21,601 nt of DNA from a virus, in the IMG/VR virus record IMGVR_UViG_3300030202_000122, positions 1-21,601 of that record. One strand, 5' to 3'. This document shows positions 1-5,058 of this stretch, one piece after another (the stretch's first letter is position 1; each line of letters opens with the position of its first letter). The position numbers and the translations under genes are program-made. The notes under the pieces were generated by a model. It saw only the letters and a list, made by a program, of their open reading frames with translations. It ran no database searches and was not told where the DNA came from.

Positions 1-503
1 CTTACTAAGTTATCTATATCTACTGGAGCAGACACAGCACCTTGATTAGCTGCTTGTTTTAATACGTCTATGTTTTCTAAAAATCCTTGAGCTTTAGGTA
101 AAGATACTATTGGTCCTTTAATAACTGTGCCTACAGTAGGAGGGTATTGACCGTTAGATATTTCTGGCATAGCTATAACACTTGGAGACTTAGAAAGTTC
201 TAAAGCAAACTCATTGTCGCCTCCCATCCTATCTGCATGTGGAAATAACATAACCCAACCAACTCCGTAAGCTCCAGCATCTATTATTTGTTTATGTATT
301 TCTGCAAGCTTTTGTCTAGGTAAAGGATATCCTCCCATATTATCTAGGTCTTCTTCAGTAATGTTGAGTATTGTAAAGTGTCCTGTTGGAATTGGTGTTG
401 TAACAAGAGCATCAAAGGTCTTGAGTCTCATTACTTCTAGGGGTGCAAGGTTAAAGAGTAGAGGCAACGTAAGTAAACCTATTAAGGTAATTGCCCACTT
501 CAT
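1..503 (-). CDS. CHASE2-domain sensor protein, N-terminal 167 residues (runs off the left edge)
   Basis: The frame opens at ATG 501-503 and stays open to base 1. It begins with a short N-terminal membrane segment (about residues 4-20, WAITLIGLLTLPLLF). What follows resembles CHASE2, an extracytoplasmic sensory domain: RLKTFDAL near residue 26, a beta strand then ITEEDLDNMGGYPLPR (48-63), an AGAYGVG strand (76-82), LFPHADR then GD (86-96), and a later stretch PVDIDNLV matching the family's downstream pD.DGvvR region. In bacteria CHASE2 is usually followed by three membrane helices and a cyclase, kinase or GGDEF output domain; here that part lies outside the window. The start is well supported by AAGGAG six bases upstream, inside the last codons of the FecR gene. 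Pairing with an adjacent FecR gene is, as I recall, common in bacteria but unexpected in a phage. The output domain is unknown, so signalling cannot be assigned. Confidence 0.82.
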   Translation of the reverse strand, partial: MKWAITLIGLLTLPLLFNLAPLEVMRLKTFDALVTTPIPTGHFTILNITEEDLDNMGGYPLPRQKLAEIHKQIIDAGAYGVGWVMLFPHADRMGGDNEFALELSKSPSVIAMPEISNGQYPPTVGTVIKGPIVSLPKAQGFLENIDVLKQAANQGAVSAPVDIDNLV

Positions 504-504
504 G

Positions 505-1611
505 TTAGTCTCCTTGCGTAATCTTAATGGTAGAATCACCACCACCATTAACTATAATCTGTGTACTCTTACCATTCTGTATCATTACAATAGTATAAGC
601 ATTTGATTTATCTAATTCTAATTTAATTGTATCTTCTAAAACTTTATAAAATGTTATGATGTTATCTGTCAAGAAAGTATTTATTTGAGTTTCACTATCG
701 TATCCTACTTTAGTACCTTTTAAATCTATAGCAGTTTTTAAAATTGTTGAAGTCTGGTCTAACTCATTTACATCTTCTATTATATTTAACAAGTCTTCAA
801 GAAAGTTTACATCAAGATAATTTATGTCTAACTCTGTAAACTCTAAAGTATCTTCTGCAAGATAGTCTGTTTCTAAATCATCAAACTCAAGGAAATCAAC
901 ATCAAGATTATTAACACCGGTCCCTCCATCTTCTCTTTCATTTTGTTCTACTTCCCTAGGTGTATTTACAATTAACATGTTATCAATTAACTCTAGGGTT
1001 AAGTCAAGAATAACGGGGTTTGTGGGTTTAGTTTCAAACATAGAAACTGTAGTAGCTTGATAAGGCTTGTTTAGAACTACCTGTCCCATAGCTGTAGCAA
1101 CAACAATCTCTCCACTAGGTAGACCATCATCGTCTGGTAATAATATAACTAAACTACGACCTAGTTCATCTACAGTTACAGTAAAATCCGTGCCTCTAAT
1201 GCCTATCGTAGCACTTGGAGTATTGATAATTATATTTTCTTTGTCTATAGTTGCTAGTTTTCCTGTGATAAATCTTGCAGTACCACTAGCAAACTGTAGA
1301 GCCATTTTAGATTTAGATGGGTCAACATCATAGATAAACTCATCTATAATTAATTCGGAATGTTCTGTCAGTCTAACTTGACTGTCATCTAAAAAAGTAA
1401 TGCCCAATCTCCCGTTAGAAGTTTGGACATTATCGTAGCTGTTTATGTCTAGAGCTAGAGAGGCTTCATAGGTTTGGTCTCTTACAACTCTACCTGTTCC
1501 GTTTAGTTCAGTTATGTTGCCTATATTAGCAACCGACTGCACTTCCCCCGTCATTTTGATTGACACAAATAGTGCCATTACTGCCACTAGATGTGATGCG
1601 TAACCAGTCAT
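505..1611 (-). CDS. Secreted FecR-domain protein with pentapeptide-periodic acidic tract and curlin-like C-terminus
   Basis: This 368-aa protein begins with a hydrophobic leader (HLVAVMALFVSI, residues 7-18) and a plausible signal peptidase site after SVA (residue 28). Residues 30-180 carry a FecR domain (PF04773 type): a first strand region, NVQTSNGRLGITFLDDSQV (61-79), the helix/strand region around FIYD (92-95), and the hallmark TPSATIGIRGTDF (131-143). A linker follows, then eight contiguous pentapeptides with Leu at 236, 241, 246, 251, 256, 261, 266 and 271 and Asp or Glu at the next position in seven of eight. The last 30 residues (IQNG, then DSTIKITQGD) resemble curlin repeat strands. 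No downstream membrane helix is seen, so this is not a classical FecR anti-sigma factor, and no ECF sigma gene is nearby. Start: ATG 1611 gives the full leader; no clear Shine-Dalgarno is present. Internal ATGs at 1578 and 1554 would shorten or remove the leader. Confidence 0.86.
   Translation of the reverse strand: MTGYASHLVAVMALFVSIKMTGEVQSVANIGNITELNGTGRVVRDQTYEASLALDINSYDNVQTSNGRLGITFLDDSQVRLTEHSELIIDEFIYDVDPSKSKMALQFASGTARFITGKLATIDKENIIINTPSATIGIRGTDFTVTVDELGRSLVILLPDDDGLPSGEIVVATAMGQVVLNKPYQATTVSMFETKPTNPVILDLTLELIDNMLIVNTPREVEQNEREDGGTGVNNLDVDFLEFDDLETDYLAEDTLEFTELDINYLDVNFLEDLLNIIEDVNELDQTSTILKTAIDLKGTKVGYDSETQINTFLTDNIITFYKVLEDTIKLELDKSNAYTIVMIQNGKSTQIIVNGGGDSTIKITQGD
510..515 (-). 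promoter_or_regulatory. Strong ribosome binding site for the CHASE2 gene
   Basis: AAGGAG lies six bases before the ATG at 503 and is made from the terminal Gln-Gly-Asp-stop codons of the preceding FecR gene. It fixes the CHASE2 start and implies translational coupling of the two genes. It is the only canonical site in the csgF-to-CHASE2 module. Confidence 0.8.
787..906 (-). repeat. Eight tandem pentapeptide-coding units (L-[D/E/A]-x-x-x) in the FecR protein
   Basis: Residues 236-275 parse without a gap as LDVDF, LEFDD, LETDY, LAEDT, LEFTE, LDINY, LDVNF and LEDLL. Period five with a fixed Leu recalls pentapeptide-repeat beta helices (PF00805). The residue two before Leu is Asp, Asn or Thr instead of the usual small Ala, so this is at best a divergent relative. 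The nucleotide units are not identical, which means selection at the protein level and not a recent DNA slippage event. Confidence 0.75.
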
Positions 1612-2242
1612 TGTCTAAAGTACTCAGTTGATTTATGTTAAAGGTTCTTGTATTACCTACTTGAGTTAATTTAAAGTACCCACCTGCATAACCTTGACCT
1701 GTAAAGTTTACTACATTGTCATCACCATCAACATTAACGTCATTGGTTGCATCAGCATTATTAATATTAAAGTCAAAGGTGTTACCGTCTCCGTTAATAA
1801 TCCAATCTAAATCTGCATTACTTGCTAAAGATGTAGTTCCTAAATCAAGTGTAAATGTATTTGTACCGCCTGTTACATCAACATTTACATCAGAGTTATC
1901 AGCACCGTAAGTATTAGTTGGGTCTACTTGTATGTTAAACACGTTAGTAGAACCATCAAACTCCCAGAAACCTACAAAGTTATCAGCAGTAATATCACCT
2001 AAAAATTTATTGCTTGAACCAATTTGATTAATATCAATAGTCTGTGTACCGCCGTCTAAATCTAATGCAGTCATTGACCCTGCAGCTGCTGTAGCTCCTC
2101 CTATAATATTACCAGAACCTAACTGCTCTGCATCCAAATTGAATGTAGCACCAGTCTGGTCTATATATATTTCATTGTCAGCCCCGTATGCTATCGATGC
2201 ATTCATCAATGCAATCAGGCTTAGTAATTTTAATGTTTTCAT
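1526..2242 (-). CDS. Secreted curlin-like repeat protein (putative phage-encoded CsgA/CsgB-type amyloid subunit)
   Basis: The 238-aa product starts with a clear Sec signal peptide (MKTLKLLSLIALMNASIAYG, cleavage near residue 20). The rest is low-complexity and rich in Asn, Asp, Gly, Thr and Gln, with alternating hydrophobic strands and G-x-x-N or G-D-G-N turns: IYIDQTG (25-31), EQLGSGNIIGG (39-49), IDINQIGSSN (69-78), VTGGTNTFTLDLG (123-135), NGDGNTFDFNIN (150-161), LTQVGNTRTFNINQ (192-205) and ICVNQN (225-230). This resembles the curlin pattern Q-x-G-x-x-N-x-x-x-x-x-Q but is more divergent than E. coli CsgA. Two Cys (226, 238) sit at the end. It lies directly after csgG, the natural place for a substrate of that pore. 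Start: ATG 2242, with GGAA close upstream and AGAGAGG further back. It could also be another beta-solenoid secreted protein; amyloid formation is inferred. Confidence 0.62.
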   Translation of the reverse strand: MKTLKLLSLIALMNASIAYGADNEIYIDQTGATFNLDAEQLGSGNIIGGATAAAGSMTALDLDGGTQTIDINQIGSSNKFLGDITADNFVGFWEFDGSTNVFNIQVDPTNTYGADNSDVNVDVTGGTNTFTLDLGTTSLASNADLDWIINGDGNTFDFNINNADATNDVNVDGDDNVVNFTGQGYAGGYFKLTQVGNTRTFNINQLSTLDNDWLRITSSGSNGTICVNQNDGGSAVGC

Positions 2243-3032
2243 ATTTCCAATAGCCTCTCTCTATTCCAATATTTATTATATTTAATACCCCTCTTTCTAC
2301 AGCCCTTTGTAAAGCTATAGAAACACTTTCATTCTCTGCTATACCACCTTCTATTTCTACTAGTTCAGTACCAGTTTCTATAAAACGAAATACATCTTGA
2401 GAAACACTTGTTGATAAAATACTTTTAGATACTAATGTTTCCATAAGTACTTCACCTGTAAGCACAGAAACTAATCTTAATGATATAGTAACTGTGTCTT
2501 CCCTAAATTGTTTTGATGTGCCGATACCTAAGTAACGAGCACCACTACCTCCAGATTTTAAATTAGACTCATAGCTAATTACTCCACCTTGAACTAGTAA
2601 CCCTGCGAATAACAAAGGTTTCATCTTGTCATCGTCTTTAAATTCTTTACGTGTGCTACGTATAAGTTGTCTTTCCTTTGTTAGGTCATCTAAACCTACA
2701 CGTTCTACAACTCTAAAAAACTTTCCATTTGCTGTATGTTTAAAAGCTCTAATAAGAAAAGCTTCCGGTGCTTGTGTTACAGCTGTACTAAACAAAGCAA
2801 ATGAACTATTACTTCTTCTTTGACCTGTTAAATCTCTAAAGCTATTAGGGTATATAGCTATAGTTGGTCTTGTTTGTGCTGGAGGTAAATTCCTTAACTC
2901 TTCTGATTGTAAGTTTAAAGTAGCAGTTGATTGTATTTTTTTAGTTAAAACTAAATCACCGCTTTCTTGTATTACTGCACAGCTAGAAAGTAAAATTACC
3001 AACAGGCAAAGATATAGTCGTTGTATTGCCAT
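2178..3032 (-). CDS. csgG: CsgG, outer-membrane curli secretion pore lipoprotein
   Basis: CsgG forms a nonameric outer-membrane lipoprotein channel that exports curli subunits. The 284-aa product has a lipoprotein signal (MAIQRLYLCLLVILLSSC, lipidated Cys18) and family landmarks in order: LTGQ (68-71), FSTAVTQ (81-87), the ER-x-GL-x-x-L region (110-117), then VISYESNLKSGGSGARYLGIG (151-171), GEVL (193-196), VFRFIE (214-219) and IGIERGYW (255-262). Length is close to E. coli CsgG (277 aa precursor). The upstream neighbour is CsgF, its known partner. I chose ATG 3032 because GGA lies about seven bases upstream; GTG 3035 would add one Met. The signal peptide is encoded inside the 3' end of csgF, and the 3' end overlaps the curlin-like gene by 65 nt. 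The pore constriction residues differ from E. coli (see findings). A phage origin is unusual; identification itself is secure. Confidence 0.95.
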   Translation of the reverse strand: MAIQRLYLCLLVILLSSCAVIQESGDLVLTKKIQSTATLNLQSEELRNLPPAQTRPTIAIYPNSFRDLTGQRRSNSSFALFSTAVTQAPEAFLIRAFKHTANGKFFRVVERVGLDDLTKERQLIRSTRKEFKDDDKMKPLLFAGLLVQGGVISYESNLKSGGSGARYLGIGTSKQFREDTVTISLRLVSVLTGEVLMETLVSKSILSTSVSQDVFRFIETGTELVEIEGGIAENESVSIALQRAVERGVLNIINIGIERGYWKYENIKITKPDCIDECIDSIRG

Positions 3033-3477
3033 CACTGTCCGTTATAGTTAAAGTTATTATTCCATCTTCTACGTTGTACACTATTGTGTTACCTTCTAGT
3101 GTAAGTGTTCCTGATTCAGAAGGTATTTCACCAAATAAATTTTCTACTAATTGTCTTGATAACTGTGAATATATTCTTGATTCTAAGTTTCTAATAAATC
3201 TGGCTAAAGTTGTGTTTTCTTTGTCTCTTTCTATTTGTTCTTGTAAAGCTTTTATCTCTGCTTTAAGAGCTTCTTTACGATTAAACTCTTGATTTTCTAT
3301 AGTAAGATAATGTGAGCTAGTGTTATTACCATTAAAACTAGGGCTTTTAAATTTAAATACTATCTCATCTGATATACTATTAACAGACCAAAACATAATT
3401 AATATAGACCAAAAGAAAATACAAAACTTACAGTTTCTTAAAGTCTTATCGCTTTTAAATGTAGGTATTATTTTCAT
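2983..3477 (-). CDS. csgF: CsgF, curli assembly accessory protein that docks on CsgG
   Basis: In curli systems CsgF inserts its N-terminal segment into the CsgG channel and couples secretion to nucleation at the cell surface. The 164-aa product has a hydrophobic leader (CIFFWSILIMFWSVNSIS, 19-36). The mature start EIVFKFKSPSFNGNN (38-52) aligns with the CsgG-binding peptide of E. coli CsgF: the F-x-F, P-x-F and GN positions are kept. A more charged helical segment than in E. coli spans about 62-98 (KEALKAEIKALQEQIERDKE). The C-terminal sheet (TLEGNTIVYNVEDG then TLTITDSDGNTTTI, 126-156) matches the family end, finishing in Phe as E. coli does. The start ATG 3477 lies two bases after the stop of the upstream gene (TAATATG) with no Shine-Dalgarno, so translation probably depends on coupling. 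The last 50 nt also encode the CsgG signal peptide. Confidence 0.9.
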   Translation of the reverse strand: MKIIPTFKSDKTLRNCKFCIFFWSILIMFWSVNSISDEIVFKFKSPSFNGNNTSSHYLTIENQEFNRKEALKAEIKALQEQIERDKENTTLARFIRNLESRIYSQLSRQLVENLFGEIPSESGTLTLEGNTIVYNVEDGIITLTITDSDGNTTTISLPVGNFTF

Positions 3478-3478
3478 A

Positions 3479-3661
3479 TTAAAATATATAACTAATTACA
3501 ACCATAGACAAAGCCATGAATGCTAATACAAATACTTGTACTATAGATGCTATTGTTATTTGTTTCATAGGGTGTACATATATAACTTTTTCTATCCAGT
3601 CTTCACTAGGAGAAAGGTTTACTACTTGTAATATTTTTTTGTTAATCTTTTCTTTGGTCAT
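3479..3661 (-). CDS. Small single-pass membrane protein of the lysis region
   Basis: This 60-aa product has a charged N-terminal half (many Lys and Glu) and one C-terminal hydrophobic helix (about 38-59, TIASIVQVFVLAFMALSMVVIS). I do not recognise the family. It lies between a membrane-anchored coiled-coil gene, which it overlaps by 20 nt, and csgF, from which it is one base apart. Position after endolysin and holin suggests a lysis accessory role (for example a spanin-like or pinholin-like protein), but no spanin lipobox or coiled coil is visible. It could equally belong functionally to the csg module that follows. AAGG about 13 bases upstream is only a weak ribosome site. Confidence 0.6.
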   Translation of the reverse strand: MTKEKINKKILQVVNLSPSEDWIEKVIYVHPMKQITIASIVQVFVLAFMALSMVVISYIF

Positions 3662-3989
3662 CTCTATCTGCCTTTGCTATTTTATCTATATCTATTAAGT
3701 TAGGAACTCCTAACAATGTTTTTAATAACACATCTTGTCTAATACTTTGATTATCCATGGCTCTTACTCTATCTATTAAACTTACTATAATTCCATACTG
3801 ACTATCAAGCTTTGTAGATACTCTTTCTTCCATAGTATCTAGAGATGTTTGTACTTTATCATCTAAAGTATCTAGTTTAGTTTCCATCCCATCAATAATT
3901 CTATTAATAAGTTTCCATACAAACATGCCTAAACCTAAAGCTGCTGCAATAGGAAAACCTAGTTCAGTTATTAAAGCTACTGCATCCAT
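3642..3989 (-). CDS. Membrane-anchored coiled-coil protein (XhlA- or holin-accessory-like)
   Basis: The 115-aa product has one N-terminal transmembrane helix (about 6-28, LITELGFPIAAALGLGMFVW). A helical segment follows with heptad-like spacing (about 31-75: METKLDTLDDKVQTSLDTME), then a polar tail. This architecture is shared by XhlA-type and other small phage membrane proteins that work with holins; sequence alone does not settle the family. The start codon overlaps the holin stop codon (TAATG), so the two are translationally coupled. A second protein of similar design lies at 15692-15937, outside the lysis cassette. The predicted role in lysis is inferred from position. Confidence 0.65.
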   Translation of the reverse strand: MDAVALITELGFPIAAALGLGMFVWKLINRIIDGMETKLDTLDDKVQTSLDTMEERVSTKLDSQYGIIVSLIDRVRAMDNQSIRQDVLLKTLLGVPNLIDIDKIAKADRDDQRKD

Positions 3990-4462
3990 TAGTCTTTAGA
4001 AGTGTTAGAAGCTCCAAAGTAAAAAGATATAACAGCACTTGCTAAACCACCAAGATACCCTAGTACAAGGTTTATAAGAGCTTCAGAGTTTTGCTCTGGT
4101 GGTTGTAGAGTAACAAGAAATATGTATCCCATAAATCCACCTACAACAGCTATGCCCATTATACGAGCTGTCCAGTCTTTACTAAAATTCTTTCTAGCAT
4201 CTTGACCATCAGCTACTTCTAACTTAAATACATCTACATCAAGCTCTTTCATTTGAACTTCAAAGTTTTGTTCAGCTTTTTTAAGTTCTAACATTTGTTC
4301 TGGTGTAGCTTCTGCTAATCCTTTCTCTATAGACTTAGGATTGTTAGGTACACCTAAAACATCAGCTATCATATTAGCTGCCATCCCACCCATAGGTCCA
4401 CCAAGAGCAGTACCTAATGTAGGAGCTACAGCACCTACTATATTTTTTAAAATATTTTTCAT
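3989..4462 (-). CDS. Holin of the GTA/3TM type
   Basis: Holins permeabilise the inner membrane so that the endolysin reaches the peptidoglycan. The 157-aa product shows an N-terminal Gly/Ala-rich hydrophobic stretch (VGAVAPTLGTALGGPMGG, 9-26), a charged helical middle (about 43-95), and two clear transmembrane helices (about 101-119 and 128-149) ending in FYFGAS. That layout matches the 'holin of 3TMs, for gene-transfer release' family (PF11351) as I know it. It follows the endolysin with only a 49-aa gene between, which supports the call. Start ATG 4462 overlaps the stop of that small gene (ATGA). Confidence 0.75.
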   Translation of the reverse strand: MKNILKNIVGAVAPTLGTALGGPMGGMAANMIADVLGVPNNPKSIEKGLAEATPEQMLELKKAEQNFEVQMKELDVDVFKLEVADGQDARKNFSKDWTARIMGIAVVGGFMGYIFLVTLQPPEQNSEALINLVLGYLGGLASAVISFYFGASNTSKD

Positions 4463-4608
4463 ATTATATCCTCATATACTTTTTCTAACATTTGCTCAAA
4501 CATAATTCTAAAACTATTTAAAGACACAAAAGCCATGTTTTGTTTTACTTGTATAATTCTATATACGTTGTAACACTCTTCTAATTGTTTTTCAGTATAC
4601 AGAAGCAT
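4459..4608 (-). CDS. 49-aa small protein between endolysin and holin
   Basis: A short frame, ATG 4608 to TGA 4459, fills the gap between endolysin and holin. The product begins MLLYTEKQLEECYNVYRIIQ and is predicted to be an acidic/aromatic alpha-helical peptide with no signal or membrane helix. Its start lies 17 nt inside the end of the endolysin gene and its stop overlaps the holin start (ATGA), the packing expected of a real cistron. From memory, short proteins opening with MLLYTEKQL and a Y-x-x-Y pattern occur beside lysis genes in other marine phages; I could not check this. Function unknown. Confidence 0.7.
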   Translation of the reverse strand: MLLYTEKQLEECYNVYRIIQVKQNMAFVSLNSFRIMFEQMLEKVYEDII

Positions 4609-5056
4609 TTTGTTGTAATACTATATCTTGTAATTCTTTACTACGCCTACCTACTTGATTATACCAACGACTATCTTCCATTTGTTTAGCCATTTCATTC
4701 CAGTCATGTGCTCTACAAGCACCTAACATATTTTTAAATTTAGATAGTCTAGTACCGCCCAAGTTAAAACACATATTTACTAATACTCTTTGTATGTCAG
4801 ATGGTAAATTATAAAATGCTTCTTCGGTTCCAAATACATGTATAGTTTCTGCTAAGTGTTTATTAAAGTCATCTTCAAAATACATATTAACAACTTCTTC
4901 AGATACTTTTGTACCTACTTCCCAATCATACTCAGGGTCTTCTGGTTGACATAAATGCCCTATACCAAGAGTTTTATATCCTAAACTATCTTTGTATATT
5001 TCTAATACTTTACCTTCGTGCCTAGTTATTTCTGCTTTACATAATTCTATATTCAT
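4592..5056 (-). CDS. Endolysin, T4-type lysozyme (GH24)
   Basis: The enzyme cleaves the N-acetylmuramic acid to N-acetylglucosamine bond of peptidoglycan at the end of infection. The 154-aa product carries the complete T4 lysozyme active-site block: Glu14 (RHEG), Asp23 (YKDSLGY) and Thr29 (TLGIGH) with exactly the E-x8-D-x5-T spacing of T4 E11/D20/T26. The C-terminal lobe has VNMCFNLG (92-99) and SRWYNQVGRRSKEL (129-142), matching T4's INMVFQMG and SRWYNQTPNRAKRV. No signal peptide or SAR helix is visible, so release depends on the holin. Start ATG 5056 is preceded by GGAG at seven bases, formed by the last codons of the 1498-aa gene. Confidence 0.96.
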   Translation of the reverse strand: MNIELCKAEITRHEGKVLEIYKDSLGYKTLGIGHLCQPEDPEYDWEVGTKVSEEVVNMYFEDDFNKHLAETIHVFGTEEAFYNLPSDIQRVLVNMCFNLGGTRLSKFKNMLGACRAHDWNEMAKQMEDSRWYNQVGRRSKELQDIVLQQNASVY

Positions 5057-5058
5057 AC

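Noticed and set aside
787-906. Classical pentapeptide-repeat (Qnr-like) domain
   Set aside because: The period and Leu match, but the residue two before Leu is Asp/Asn/Thr and not small, and only eight units are present, so a gyrase-protecting right-handed beta helix is not supported.
1-3477. Host chromosomal curli locus instead of phage genes
   Set aside because: The csg genes follow the phage holin and small membrane genes on the same strand with one-base spacing and no boundary, repeat or attachment site, so they belong to the same phage operon. An assembly chimera cannot be fully excluded without reads.
3478-3520. Possible promoter before csgF (AT-rich TTGTAA...TATATTTT)
   Set aside because: The region is coding for the upstream membrane protein and is no more promoter-like than other AT-rich stretches; no phage late-promoter motif or transcription evidence is visible.
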